The notes: generated by a model from the letters alone, not told the origin. DNA of 64,000 nt from Lysinibacillus_B sp036662795 (GCF_036662795.1 NZ_JBAFWZ010000014.1:1-64000), one strand, 5' to 3'; shown: positions 26,928-35,922, counted from the stretch's first letter. A program made the numbers and translations.

Positions 26928-27443
26928 TTAGTTCACTTTTACTGAACGAACGATTTGCATCATTTCTGCAAGCTTCTCATCAATTTTTTTATCCTCTGAT
27001 AATGTTGTCATTTTAACACCGCCGCTACTCACAACAAGCTCGTATTGCTCGTCACTATGCTTAACAACAGCTGTAAAGCCAAACGCCTCTTTAAACTGGA
27101 ACGTTTGCTCCTTGACAACCTCTTTCTCTTTATCTTCTAGTAAGTTTTCATAATGAAGCTTACTATCCTCCGCTTCAATCGTATTCACAAATAATATGAA
27201 ATTATCTTTTCCTTTAGTAAAAATATAGTTCATTTCATTTGCGCCTTCTTTTACAGCATAACCACTTGGAACATAGACATTAATTTTCCCAACTTCCTTA
27301 GATGGCTCTAAAGCTACATCCTCAAAGGTCGATTGTGCACTAGCAACGCCTTGACTTATTTGCTCTTCTACTGTTTTGCCACAGCCTGCTAGCATCGCAA
27401 CTAATGCTGAAATGATAACTAAGTGAATCCAATTGCGATTCAA
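26928..27443 (-). CDS. Putative lipoprotein, unknown function
   Basis: 171 aa with a clear type II signal peptide (NWIHLVIISALVAMLAGC) and lipobox LAGC, so Cys21 should be lipidated and the protein held on the outer face of the membrane. The mature part is small, mixed alpha/beta and polar, with no cysteine and no motif I recognise. The ATG is preceded by GAGGG. It is the gene upstream of ytpQ but separated by a probable terminator, so likely a separate unit. Confidence 0.75.
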   Translation of the reverse strand: MNRNWIHLVIISALVAMLAGCGKTVEEQISQGVASAQSTFEDVALEPSKEVGKINVYVPSGYAVKEGANEMNYIFTKGKDNFILFVNTIEAEDSKLHYENLLEDKEKEVVKEQTFQFKEAFGFTAVVKHSDEQYELVVSSGGVKMTTLSEDKKIDEKLAEMMQIVRSVKVN

Positions 27444-27666
27444 AGTAAATCCCTCACTTTCTATCCCGTTTTTTATTTTAAGGCTTTATACCCTCTCTTG
27501 CAAAATAATTTGCTTATCTCTTAGTATTTTCACATAATTCGAGTCATTTTCATATTTTATATTTCCATCAACAATTAAGAATCCTACAGAAACAAAAAAT
27601 CAATACTTCGCATCGTTACGCTACAATATTCGTAATTTTTCTATTTATGATTTTGACTAAATCCAT

Positions 27667-28194
27667 CTAATGATCGTTATTATTTACGTAATACATAACT
27701 TGCCCAACAAGTAACATTACAATATGTTGGAACATTTGTTTTCTATCAATTAAACTATTGGTGAAAATCCCAATCGCACCTGCATGATGACGAGTATCCC
27801 TTGTTTTTGTAAAGTCATCCATGATTGGACCAAGCTCTCCGCCCTCTCGAAGCTTTACGGCTATTTCTTCTGGTAACGTAAATTGTGCCCCAGCACTAGA
27901 AATAACATGACCATTCTTTAATGCGACTGCTCCCCAATTACAGCAATACATCACACCATCTATCTGATGCACTCCTCCTTCGAGCCCAAAGCTTAGGTCT
28001 GCTTGTGCTAACTCTCGTGTACGAATAGCACGATTGATTGCACCTTCTCTTGTTTCCGTATCTGAAAAAGGCTGCTCGGAAACGCCAGAAGCAACCTCAT
28101 AATGGACAAATTCTACATCATTGAAATATTTACGTAATACTTCCTCAACTGCCGCCGTTTTTGCTTTATTTTTTGTACCGATCGCTATCAACAT
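27667..28194 (-). CDS. DUF84-family inosine/xanthosine triphosphatase
   Basis: 175 aa; begins MLIAIGTKNKAKTAAVEEVL, the signature of the DUF84/YjjX family that hydrolyses non-canonical ITP and XTP. SFGLEGGV and the C-terminal HHAGAIGIFTN are also typical. ATG at 28194 is chosen (GGAG nine bases upstream); the TTG fifteen bases earlier overlaps that site. Cleaning of damaged nucleotides is inferred from the family; phosphatase activity was shown for E. coli YjjX. Confidence 0.85.
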   Translation of the reverse strand: MLIAIGTKNKAKTAAVEEVLRKYFNDVEFVHYEVASGVSEQPFSDTETREGAINRAIRTRELAQADLSFGLEGGVHQIDGVMYCCNWGAVALKNGHVISSAGAQFTLPEEIAVKLREGGELGPIMDDFTKTRDTRHHAGAIGIFTNSLIDRKQMFQHIVMLLVGQVMYYVNNNDH

Positions 28195-28242
28195 TTTGTT
28201 CAACTCCAAATAAAAATTGTCTATTTAAATTATACATTGCCT

Positions 28243-28282
28243 AAAAAAAGAGAGCATCTCTGATTATAGAGAAACTCTTTAA
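28243..28282 (-). terminator. Terminator of the M42 peptidase gene (displaced)
   Basis: On the minus strand AGAGtttCTCT...AGAGatgCTCT forms a hairpin followed by TTTTTTT. It now lies about 245 bases from the M42 stop codon because repeat sequence separates the two. Confidence 0.75.
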
Positions 28283-28528
28283 GAAATTTGTAATTATCTT
28301 CACTCTTTTTTCTATTAACAGTCCATGGTAAGAAACCGTCGATTTCCGGGGGCAAGACCTCCCAAAAATCATGTTGCCCGGAGCCCCCGCAGAATTTACA
28401 CTTTTGCAAATTTGAGGAGACTCAGCGCTGACCTCCGAAAAGCGGAGTGGTGAGGCTTGCCGATTTCTATAGGAACGCTTTGTCTAAAGTCTAAGATGCT
28501 CTCAACTTTGAGAGCATCTCTAATTATA
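28250..28528. repeat. Repeat insertion flanked by 19-nt direct repeats
   Basis: GAGAGCATCTCTGATTATA at 28250-28268 and GAGAGCATCTCTAATTATA at 28510-28528 differ at one base and bracket a block containing dispersed-repeat sequence. The right copy includes the end of the M42 gene; the left copy is part of the terminator. This fits an insertion that duplicated the junction between gene end and terminator. The right copy also forms a 12-bp perfect hairpin with 28494-28505. Confidence 0.65.
28351..28461. repeat. R2 element, internally deleted copy
   Basis: Begins GGCAAGACCTCCC and ends GTGGTGAGGCTTGCC (28447-28461), imperfect inverted ends. The right 95 bp align with 62735-62831 at high identity (CCCCGCAGAATTT, TTGCAAATTTGAGGAG, GAAAAGCGGAGTGG). 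Just left, AACCGTCGATTTCCG (28334-28348) matches the left end of the R3 element at 62255, so this copy is chimeric. Confidence 0.75.
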
Positions 28529-29606
28529 CATTTGAACGAATTGATTCAATTGTGGAACGATCTGCAGATTGAACTAATTTCACTAAAAGTTCCTTTGCTG
28601 CCTCATAATCATCTACATGAATAATTGACGCGGAAGTGTGAATATAACGTGAGCAAATACCAATTACTGCACTTGGAATCCCATCATTTGCTGTATGCAC
28701 TCGCCCAGCATCTGTACCACCTGGTGACACAAAATACTGGTACGGAATACCATTAGATTCTGCCGTATCTAAAATAAATTCACGCATTCCTCGGTGTGTA
28801 ACCATTGTTCTATCAAAAATACGTAATAATGGACCTTTTCCAAGCTGACCAAATTGATTTTTATCTCCTGAAGTATCATTTGCTGGCGAAGCATCTAAAG
28901 CAAAGAAAATGTCCGGTTGAATCATGTTTGCTGATACTTGAGCCCCTCGAAGCCCAATTTCTTCCATTACATTTGCACCTGAATAAATATGACTAGCAAC
29001 TTTGTCATCCTTCAGTTCCTTTAATAGCTCGATAGCAAGACCACAGCCATAACGATTATCCCACGCCTTAGCCATTATCTTTTTAGGATTCGCCATTGGT
29101 GTGAAAGGACAAACCGGAATGATTGACTGACCAGGGCGAATACCCATCGCCTCTGCATTCTCTTTATTATCTGCTCCGATATCAATTAGCATATTTTTCA
29201 TATCCATTGGTTTAGCTCGTTCAGCATCTGTTAATAAATGGGGTGGAATTGACGCAATGACACCAGGAATTTCCTGATCATTCGTATACACGGTTACACG
29301 TTGTGCCAGCATGACTTGATTCCACCAACCACCTAGAGGTTGGAAACGAATCATCCCATTTTCTGTAATAGATGTAACCATAAATGCTACTTCATCCATA
29401 TGTCCAGCAACTAAAATTTTCGGTGCATTCTCATCCTCTGCATAACGAACGCCGAAAATTCCACCTAATTGATCTCGTACAATTTCATCTGAATATTTAC
29501 TAAGCTCTGTACGCATAAACTCCCGTACAGCACGTTCATTTCCCGGCGCACCAGGTAACTCTGTTAATGTTTTAAAAAGTTGTAAAGTTTCTTGATTCAC
29601 TAACAA
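28524..29606 (-). CDS. ytoP: M42-family aminopeptidase (YtoP)
   Basis: Metal-dependent glutamyl/deblocking aminopeptidase of 360 aa. Two-metal site residues are visible in AGHMDEVAF (His, Asp), WDNRYGCG, NVMEEIGLRG (catalytic and metal Glu) and ALDASPAND; the last ligand His is in HTSASIIHVDDY near the C-terminus. Cytosolic, forms large particles in relatives. In B. subtilis ytoP lies near ytzB, as here. The stop codon lies inside a direct repeat. Confidence 0.92.
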   Translation of the reverse strand: MLVNQETLQLFKTLTELPGAPGNERAVREFMRTELSKYSDEIVRDQLGGIFGVRYAEDENAPKILVAGHMDEVAFMVTSITENGMIRFQPLGGWWNQVMLAQRVTVYTNDQEIPGVIASIPPHLLTDAERAKPMDMKNMLIDIGADNKENAEAMGIRPGQSIIPVCPFTPMANPKKIMAKAWDNRYGCGLAIELLKELKDDKVASHIYSGANVMEEIGLRGAQVSANMIQPDIFFALDASPANDTSGDKNQFGQLGKGPLLRIFDRTMVTHRGMREFILDTAESNGIPYQYFVSPGGTDAGRVHTANDGIPSAVIGICSRYIHTSASIIHVDDYEAAKELLVKLVQSADRSTIESIRSNV

Positions 29607-29835
29607 GCACTCCCTTATTAAGTATTACTCACCTTTTATTATAACATAATTATTTCGACAATCGAATTGTACACCTTTTTTGAACACAGAATATTCGATA
29701 TAGTTATTCGCTGCCTCAATTATTGTTAGAGATGGATATATCCTTATAGGGCAGCGATAAAAAACTAAGCTTAAAGTAAAAGACTTCCACATAAATAAAT
29801 GGTAAAATAGCTTAGAAGATAAAGGAGGACGGCAA

Positions 29836-30153
29836 ATGAAATTACGCGATTTTATGATGGGTGTTGTAACAGGATTAGCCGCAGCCATTATTATTAAAGA
29901 AGTATCCGAAAAGGTATCACCTTATAAATCTGCAAATGACGTATTAAACGACATTAAAGCTGAGTTTAAAAAGGAATCCCCTATCGATGGCTCATGGGTA
30001 TTTATGAAAACTGAAAACTATACAAATGGATTTATGAATGTGCCGGTTTACCGTGGCGGCATTTCACGTATGAAAGATGGCGAAATGGAAACTTTCGAAT
30101 TTGCAGCAGATGCTCGTACAGGTGCTGTCGTTGAGCTAAATAAGGTTAATTAA
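29836..30153 (+). CDS. ytzB: Small PepSY-like / YtzB-type protein
   Basis: 105 aa. An N-terminal hydrophobic helix (DFMMGVVTGLAAAIIIKEV) could be a membrane anchor; the remainder is a small globular part with GSWVFMKTENY and YRGGISRMKDGE, resembling the YtzB/PepSY-like proteins found between ytoP and ytnP in Bacillus. Function unknown. A strong AAAGGAGGACGGCAA site precedes the ATG, and a terminator follows directly. Confidence 0.75.
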   Translation: MKLRDFMMGVVTGLAAAIIIKEVSEKVSPYKSANDVLNDIKAEFKKESPIDGSWVFMKTENYTNGFMNVPVYRGGISRMKDGEMETFEFAADARTGAVVELNKVN

Positions 30154-30181
30154 GCTGTCTCATTATGAGGCAGTTTTTTTA
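30152..30181 (+). terminator. Terminator of ytzB
   Basis: CTGTCTCAT/ATGAGGCAG hairpin followed by seven T residues, immediately after the stop codon. Confidence 0.92.
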
Positions 30182-30189
30182 TTACATTC

Positions 30190-30228
30190 AAAAGCCGTGC
30201 CCCCCAAAAAACTAGGCACGGCTCTATA
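30190..30228 (-). terminator. Hairpin after ytnP
   Basis: AGCCGTGCC pairs with GGCACGGCT between ytzB and the end of ytnP at 30232; the minus-strand T-run is short (CTTTTG), so termination may be weak. Confidence 0.6.
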
Positions 30229-30231
30229 AAA

Positions 30232-31098
30232 TTAAGTGAATTGAATTAATGCTTCATTACTACGTTTTAAGCTATCTACAACTTCCTTACCAGTAACATC
30301 CCACTGAATCATGCGGAAATATGCATCATGATAAAAAATAAATTTATAGCTACCCTCTAACGCTTCTTTCATTATTTTTTCCTTTGCAAAAACACTTGTC
30401 ATTGGATAATCGTCATAAGCGAGAACCCATAATGGATTTTGGTGTGCATGAGTCGGCATAATGTCCGCCATATGTAGAAGCGTTTCGCCATTTTGCTCAA
30501 GCTTAATAATAGCATGTCCCTCACTATGTCCACCTGTATGAATTAGCGTAATCCCTTGTGCGACATTTAACTCACCCTCATATGGCTTCACAAGGTGCTG
30601 CACTGGCTCCCAGTTTTCCTTCCAGTACGTATTACGTGATCGTATGTTTGGATTACGCATCTCGTCCCACTCAATTTGTGTTACATATATTTCAGCATTC
30701 GGGAAAGATGGTACTAACCCATCACCCTCCCAATGCGTTAACCCACCTGCATGATCAAAATGTAAATGTGTCATTAAAATGCCGTCGATGTCAGTTTTCT
30801 TAAGCCCAACTTCTTCAAGGCTGGCAAAAAGCGTTGACTCTTCTGACACACCGTAATTTCGAAGTTGCTTTTCATTTAACTTACCAAAGCCAACACCTGT
30901 ATCGATCAGATAATTTTTCCCCTGATATTGAACTAGTATTGGTTCACAGGCAAGCTCAATTTGATTTTTGTCATTTGCAGGATATTTCCGTGACCATAAC
31001 GCCTTTGGTACGACACCAAACATCGCACCACCATCCAAGGCCGTAACTCCCCCATTAAGCCACGTTAACTTCATATCGTGAAATAAAAGCTGATCCAT
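30232..31098 (-). CDS. ytnP: YtnP-like metallo-beta-lactamase-fold lactonase
   Basis: 288 aa. The zinc motif HLHFDHAGG (about residue 110), with later HTGGHSEGH and a C-terminal FYHDAYF, fits the acyl-homoserine-lactone lactonase-like YtnP group, reported in B. subtilis to quench signalling by streptomycetes. The true substrate cannot be told from sequence. It is the downstream gene of a trmB-ytnP pair, 21 bases apart. Confidence 0.88.
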   Translation of the reverse strand: MDQLLFHDMKLTWLNGGVTALDGGAMFGVVPKALWSRKYPANDKNQIELACEPILVQYQGKNYLIDTGVGFGKLNEKQLRNYGVSEESTLFASLEEVGLKKTDIDGILMTHLHFDHAGGLTHWEGDGLVPSFPNAEIYVTQIEWDEMRNPNIRSRNTYWKENWEPVQHLVKPYEGELNVAQGITLIHTGGHSEGHAIIKLEQNGETLLHMADIMPTHAHQNPLWVLAYDDYPMTSVFAKEKIMKEALEGSYKFIFYHDAYFRMIQWDVTGKEVVDSLKRSNEALIQFT

Positions 31099-31119
31099 CC
31101 ATTTCTCCCCAATCTTGAT

Positions 31120-31782
31120 TTATTTAGTTTTGAATTGCGATTCTAAACGATAAATCGGCTGCCCCTTTGCAGAAAATTTTTGTTCATATTCTGTCATGAT
31201 ATTGTCTTCAGGCATATTTGCGTGTAAATCAAGAGATACATAGTTTAAGCTCATGCCATATGCATTCATACTCATTAACGAATATTCAAATAATCCGCGG
31301 TTATCCGTTTTAAAATGGATTTCGCCATTATCGATTAGTACCGATTCATATAATTTCAGGAAGCCCTCATGCGTTAAACGACGCTTTGCATGACGCGTTT
31401 TTGGCCAAGGATCCGAGAAATTCAAATAAACTCGAGCAACGTCGCCCTTTGCAAAATACTGTTGAAGTTTATCTCCGTTCACTTTAAGTAAACGTAAGTT
31501 CGATGGCTTCTCGCCTTCTATAATTCGCTCTAAAGCGCAGACAATGACACTATCGAAAAGCTCGATCCCGATATAGTTAATATGGGGATTTTGCTTAGCC
31601 ATCCCTAAAACAAATTGACCTTTTCCTGTGCCTACTTCAATATGGACTGGATTTTCATTACCGAATACGGCCTTCCAGTTCCCTTTATACTCCTCAGGGT
31701 TTGATATGATAACATCGGGATGCTCGTTAATAAACTCTAACGCCCAAGGTTTATTTCTTAATCTCACTTTATTGTTCCTCAT
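31120..31782 (-). CDS. trmB: tRNA (guanine-N7)-methyltransferase
   Basis: SAM-dependent enzyme (220 aa) that makes m7G46 in the tRNA variable loop. The SAM site is in VHIEVGTGKGQFVLGMA, and the diagnostic YLNFSDPWPKTRHAKRRLT is intact, followed by FKTDNRGLFEYS. It is upstream of ytnP, matching the ytmQ-ytnP arrangement in Bacillus. Confidence 0.95.
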   Translation of the reverse strand: MRNNKVRLRNKPWALEFINEHPDVIISNPEEYKGNWKAVFGNENPVHIEVGTGKGQFVLGMAKQNPHINYIGIELFDSVIVCALERIIEGEKPSNLRLLKVNGDKLQQYFAKGDVARVYLNFSDPWPKTRHAKRRLTHEGFLKLYESVLIDNGEIHFKTDNRGLFEYSLMSMNAYGMSLNYVSLDLHANMPEDNIMTEYEQKFSAKGQPIYRLESQFKTK

Positions 31783-31939
31783 TTCTATACTTTTGCATCT
31801 ATACTTTATTATAACGTAAAATGCTATGTTTTGCTTTTATTACGAGTTATTATTGCATAGAGAAAAGGCTATAAAAACCCCCATATTTCCCCTCTTACCA
31901 TTACAGGGAAATCCTACAATAATATCAGGTTGCAAAGCT

Positions 31940-32947
31940 CTATTCCGCTGAAGTTTCTACATGCCATATATCACGTTGGAATGAGGTTGTTTGACATGTT
32001 TTTAACATTGATTGTGCTGCTCGAATTTGCATATGCTTCATTGGCGAAACAGATTTTTTTATACCCTGCATCCATTCAGAGAATTTGCGTCTATCAACAA
32101 TTTGTATTCCATAAGCTGTGCCCGGGTAATCTATATAGCCATTTCGAGAGAGGATTACTTTACGTATTGGCACTTCCACACCTTCCTGCTGGAACAACTG
32201 CGATAAGATTGCTTCACTACGATTTAAATCAATTATCGGACTGAGTGTCTTTTTCTCTATTTTACCGACTTTTTTCACCCAAAAACGATCGCTACTTCCA
32301 ATATAAACTGCTTGGTCATCCTCCTCAAGCAACTTTATTATAATGCATTCAGTTGGTGTCAGTAGTATAATTTCAAGCTCAATCGGGGCCTTTTTTATTT
32401 GTAATATCGGATAATAGAATAGTAAGTAACAATCCGGCAAACTTTGTAAGCATGTACGTAGGAAAGAATCACGCATATATTTTGGATCAACATATGACTT
32501 TTCACGAACAGTAGAGCTTGCCCATTTCATTTGAAAATGGAAAAACTGGTCCATAAACATTCTTTTTAATTCATCAAGTGTTTTTGGGTTATAAACAATA
32601 TTCGGCTCAAAATGTAATGTTGATTCTTCCTCAGGTATGTAATCTTCATCAGGCTCATTTGAAACATCAATCGATTCAGCAACTCCATCCTCTGCCATAG
32701 AATCATTTGTAGCTCGTGTTGGAAGTAGCTTTTTTAAGAAAGAAAAACGTGATTTATCGACTTCTTCCTCTTCTACTAATGTAGCTGGTTCAATATGCTC
32801 CCACTGCTCTATTTCATCGCCAGCCTCCCATTGCCGCTTTACTCGATCCCACTGATTCTTCTTCAGACGGACAAATTGTGTAGGATATCTAGCTAAATCG
32901 ATTTGATAGCGCGATATATAATCTTGTAGCTTCACTAATTGTGCCAT
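31940..32947 (-). CDS. NERD-like domain protein, unknown function
   Basis: 335 aa, soluble. Residues 1-50 are basic and amphipathic; 50-115 are acidic and probably unstructured; about 115-250 resemble a nuclease-related (NERD) fold (ELEIILLTPTECIIIKLLEED, then SILSQLF-type helix). The usual catalytic Asp and E-x-K positions appear to be Glu and I-K-L, so nuclease activity is doubtful. The C-terminal 60 residues contain IQIVDRRKFSEWM. GGAGTG precedes the ATG. Alone between trmB and dat; takes the place of ytmP-like genes in B. subtilis. Confidence 0.5.
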   Translation of the reverse strand: MAQLVKLQDYISRYQIDLARYPTQFVRLKKNQWDRVKRQWEAGDEIEQWEHIEPATLVEEEEVDKSRFSFLKKLLPTRATNDSMAEDGVAESIDVSNEPDEDYIPEEESTLHFEPNIVYNPKTLDELKRMFMDQFFHFQMKWASSTVREKSYVDPKYMRDSFLRTCLQSLPDCYLLFYYPILQIKKAPIELEIILLTPTECIIIKLLEEDDQAVYIGSSDRFWVKKVGKIEKKTLSPIIDLNRSEAILSQLFQQEGVEVPIRKVILSRNGYIDYPGTAYGIQIVDRRKFSEWMQGIKKSVSPMKHMQIRAAQSMLKTCQTTSFQRDIWHVETSAE

Positions 32948-33009
32948 CTATTAACACACTCCATTTTTCTAGTTGTCATTGATTACAATTGTACATGAGT
33001 CCTACTAAA

Positions 33010-33046
33010 AAAAATAGAGGTATGCAAACATCGTTGCACACCTCAT
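33010..33046 (-). terminator. Terminator of dat
   Basis: GAGGTGTGCAA pairs with TTGCATACCTC on the minus strand, then CTATTTTTTTT, just after the dat stop. Confidence 0.9.
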
Positions 33047-33055
33047 CATTAAAAA

Positions 33056-33907
33056 TTAAGCGTTAATTGCTTGTGGGATCTTTGTATCAAATTGTGCTTG
33101 TAGCTTACGAGTCCATTCGCCAGGCTGACCGTTACCAATTGCTGTGCCATCTACTTCTACAATAGGTGTTACTTCGGAAGTTGTTGAAGAAACGATTAAC
33201 TCATCCATTTCAAGTGCTTGCACCTTCGTAAATGCTTCTTCCTTCACAGGTAAGCCAATCTCTTCTGCACATTTTAAAATAACTGCACGTGTAATACCGT
33301 TCAAGATAAAGTTATCAGCCTGGTGTGTATATAGGACACCATCCTTGATTCCGTAAATATTTGAAGATGAACCTTCTGTAACCTTTTCTCCTCGGTGTAA
33401 AATCGCTTCGTAGCAGCCTTTTTCATGTGCCTCTTGCTTAGCAAGCACCGCCCCTAATAAGTTTAGCGATTTAATATCACAGCGTAACCAGCGAATATCT
33501 TCAACAAATGTTGCCTTCACACCTTTTTCAAAGTTTTCAATTGGACGTGGATTTTCCTTTGTATTTCCCGTTAGTACTGCCGGTACAGTTGCATCTGGGA
33601 AAATGTGATTACGCGGTGTAGTTCCACGCGTAATTTGGAAGTATACATGTCCAGTACCTACTTCATTCGCCTCTACTAGTTGATGAAGAAGCTGGTGTAA
33701 TTTATCCTTTGAATAAGGGATAGTTAATTTAATTTTTTCTGCACTTGAATAGAAGCGATCGATATGCTCCTGAGCAGTAAATAATTGCCCATTATAAACT
33801 TTTACTACCTCATAAATTCCGTCACCAAATTGATAGCCACGGTCCTCTTTATCAATAACTACTTCTCCGTCCGCAACAATACGGTCATTCCATAAACTAT
33901 AACCCAT
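33056..33907 (-). CDS. dat: D-amino-acid aminotransferase
   Basis: Fold type IV PLP enzyme (283 aa) that interconverts D-alanine and D-glutamate with 2-oxo acids, supplying D-glutamate for peptidoglycan. The N-terminal DRGYQFGDGIYEVVKVYNG is the D-AAT signature, and the PLP lysine is Lys146 in DIKSLNLLG. EGSSSNIYG binds the cofactor phosphate. It lies 20 bases after pepV, forming a two-gene unit. Confidence 0.94.
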   Translation of the reverse strand: MGYSLWNDRIVADGEVVIDKEDRGYQFGDGIYEVVKVYNGQLFTAQEHIDRFYSSAEKIKLTIPYSKDKLHQLLHQLVEANEVGTGHVYFQITRGTTPRNHIFPDATVPAVLTGNTKENPRPIENFEKGVKATFVEDIRWLRCDIKSLNLLGAVLAKQEAHEKGCYEAILHRGEKVTEGSSSNIYGIKDGVLYTHQADNFILNGITRAVILKCAEEIGLPVKEEAFTKVQALEMDELIVSSTTSEVTPIVEVDGTAIGNGQPGEWTRKLQAQFDTKIPQAINA

Positions 33908-33927
33908 CTAAACTCATCCTTTTCTCG

Positions 33928-35316
33928 TTATTTACTCGCTAATTTAACGATTGCTTCAGCATAAATTGCTGCTGCCTTCACTAAATTTTCTACATCTACA
34001 AACTCATCGGCCTGGTGTGCAACGTCTGGTTCTCCTGGATAGAGCATCCCAAACGCCACGCCCTTTTTTAGGACGCGTGCATATGTACCGCCCCCAGTTG
34101 ATAAAACCTTTGAAAAATCATTTGAATGCTTTTGGTACACTGAAAGTAACGTCTGTACAAGATCATCGTCTTCACTTACATAATGCGGAGCAGAATTACC
34201 TGCAATGTCTAGTGTAAATGGATAGCTTCCTAAACATTGCTGAACTGCAGTAATTTTTTCTTCAAAAGGATATGTGACACTATAGCGCATACTGATTTCA
34301 ATAGTTCCACCATTTTCATCAAAAGACACTACTCCTGGATTTAACGTAGTATGACCAGACATCGCATCCTCAAACTCAAATCCTAATGCTGTGCCAAAAT
34401 GATCACCATCAAATACTTCGACGATAAATCGTACAAAATCAGCAGCAGCTCCTGTTAAATCTTGTGTAAGTAAAAATTTTGCCAATACTACAGCTGCATT
34501 ACGTCCTTTTTCAGGCTCCATTGCATGAGCAGATTTTCCTTTAACAGTTATTATATAGCGCCCACTATCATAATTTAAAGTACCTTGGGCATCATTTTCC
34601 GATAAAAATTTCTGAAAGTTCTCATCAATCTTTTCTGATGCTCTTTCAAGTATAGCTGTAGCTACATCAGGTACCATATTTATGCGTTTACCCGCTTGGA
34701 AAGAAATTAAAGTATCTTCCTTAGCTCGCTGGTTTTTTTGCGAAAAAATAAGATGTGCTATGCCTTTTTCTGCATTAATTAATGGAAAATCGGCATCTGG
34801 TGCAAAACCAATAGCTGGCATTTCTTCTTTTTCAAAATAGCGGTCCACGCATCGGAAGCCACTTTCTTCATCTGTTCCGATAATCATCCGTACTCGCTTA
34901 TTGAGTTGAATTTCAGCATCCTTTACCATTTTCATTGCAAGCCATGCTGCCATTGTAGGTCCTTTATCATCAATAGCTCCTCGTCCAAACAGTTTGCCAT
35001 CAACTATACGCCCCTCAAACGGAGGATAGGTCCAGTGATCACCAGCGGGTACTACATCGACATGACAAAGAATACCTAAAATCTCATCTCCTTCTCCCAT
35101 TTCAATATGTCCAGCAAAATTATCTATATTTTTTACTTCCATCCCCTGTTCTTTACCTTTTGTAAGCATAAACTGTAACGCTTCAAGTGGACCTGGTCCG
35201 AACGGAATATCATCTGTAGCTTTTTCATCATGAAGTACACTTTCAATTTTAATAAGCTGTTGTAATTCAAATAATAATTCCTGTTTTCTAGCATTCGCTT
35301 CCTTTAACCAATCCAT
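33928..35316 (-). CDS. pepV: Dipeptidase PepV (M20 family)
   Basis: Di-zinc dipeptidase of 462 aa. Metal ligands and catalytic residues are seen in CHVDVVPAGDHW, GAIDDKGP, DEESGFRC and the C-terminal EPDVAHQADEF. The dimerisation/lid insertion lies between about 185 and 380. I start at the ATG at 35316 because the GTG nine bases earlier is part of the GAGGTG ribosome site. The YtjP homologue next to ytzE fits Bacillus order. Confidence 0.93.
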   Translation of the reverse strand: MDWLKEANARKQELLFELQQLIKIESVLHDEKATDDIPFGPGPLEALQFMLTKGKEQGMEVKNIDNFAGHIEMGEGDEILGILCHVDVVPAGDHWTYPPFEGRIVDGKLFGRGAIDDKGPTMAAWLAMKMVKDAEIQLNKRVRMIIGTDEESGFRCVDRYFEKEEMPAIGFAPDADFPLINAEKGIAHLIFSQKNQRAKEDTLISFQAGKRINMVPDVATAILERASEKIDENFQKFLSENDAQGTLNYDSGRYIITVKGKSAHAMEPEKGRNAAVVLAKFLLTQDLTGAAADFVRFIVEVFDGDHFGTALGFEFEDAMSGHTTLNPGVVSFDENGGTIEISMRYSVTYPFEEKITAVQQCLGSYPFTLDIAGNSAPHYVSEDDDLVQTLLSVYQKHSNDFSKVLSTGGGTYARVLKKGVAFGMLYPGEPDVAHQADEFVDVENLVKAAAIYAEAIVKLASK

Positions 35317-35500
35317 TGCTAACACCTCGATTTCTACTATATGTTATTTTACTCTTTCTGATTTTAAAAAACAAAACACTACCTTTGTCGTATATCGCCT
35401 TTTAAAATTGATTAGTACATTTCTCGTAAATATATTGTGTATTAATTGTTATTTTTATAATAATCCAATCAGACATATAGAATTTTCATTGATTTTTCGC

Positions 35501-35534
35501 TATAATGTTCTTATCAGAATATTCGTTCTGATAA
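35501..35534 (+). promoter_or_regulatory. -10 box and perfect palindrome ahead of ytzE
   Basis: TATAAT (35501-35506) is followed at once by TTATCAGAA-TATTCG-TTCTGATAA (35511-35534), a 9-bp perfect inverted repeat covering the expected transcription start. Such placement suits a repressor operator. No good -35 at 17 nt is seen. Confidence 0.5.
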
Positions 35535-35541
35535 AATTAAT

Positions 35542-35628
35542 ATGAAAAGGGGATGTCTAAGGCAGAAATTCCAAGCCGAAAGTAACCCTCGTAAATTGTC
35601 GTCCGCTAGTCTTTGCCATGAGAATTAA
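35542..35628 (+). other. Possible leader ORF (28 codons) upstream of ytzE
   Basis: An open frame runs from ATG at 35542 to TAA at 35628 inside the roughly 140-nt ytzE leader, in a different frame. It lacks a clear ribosome site and I recognise nothing in its product, so it may be chance. The same leader may instead form an RNA structure. Confidence 0.2.
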
Positions 35629-35653
35629 GATCGAAGGAGTGGTTCATTAATTT

Positions 35654-35875
35654 ATGAAACCAACTACTGATAGAATGCTTAATCGTATTAAAGACGTGTA
35701 TATGTTTATTCTTAATAAGGGAGAAGTGTCTACACAGGATTTAGTCGAAGAGTTCAACATCACTCCTCGCACCATTCAAAGAGATTTGAATGTGTTAGCC
35801 TTTAATGATTTGGTCATGAGTCCAAGTCGAGGCAAATGGACAACGACGAATAAAAAAGTCAAAATGACATCTTAG
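35654..35875 (+). CDS. ytzE: Small DeoR-type helix-turn-helix regulator (YtzE)
   Basis: 73 aa consisting almost entirely of a winged helix: VSTQDLVEEFNITPRTIQRDLNVLAFNDLV is the DeoR/HTH_11 recognition unit, and SPSRGKWTT forms the wing. There is no ligand-binding domain. GGAGTGG lies rather far (about 14 bases) from the ATG. The gene keeps its place between pepV and ytgP as in B. subtilis. Its targets are unknown; the palindrome in its own promoter could be one. Confidence 0.88.
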   Translation: MKPTTDRMLNRIKDVYMFILNKGEVSTQDLVEEFNITPRTIQRDLNVLAFNDLVMSPSRGKWTTTNKKVKMTS

Positions 35876-35922
35876 ATTCTATAGCAGCAAGAACTCCTTT
35901 TACATGTTCGTGTAAATGAAAT

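Noticed and set aside
29625..29888. 87-residue minus-strand frame opposite ytzB
   Set aside because: Overlaps the strong ytzB ribosome site and start on the other strand and has no site of its own.
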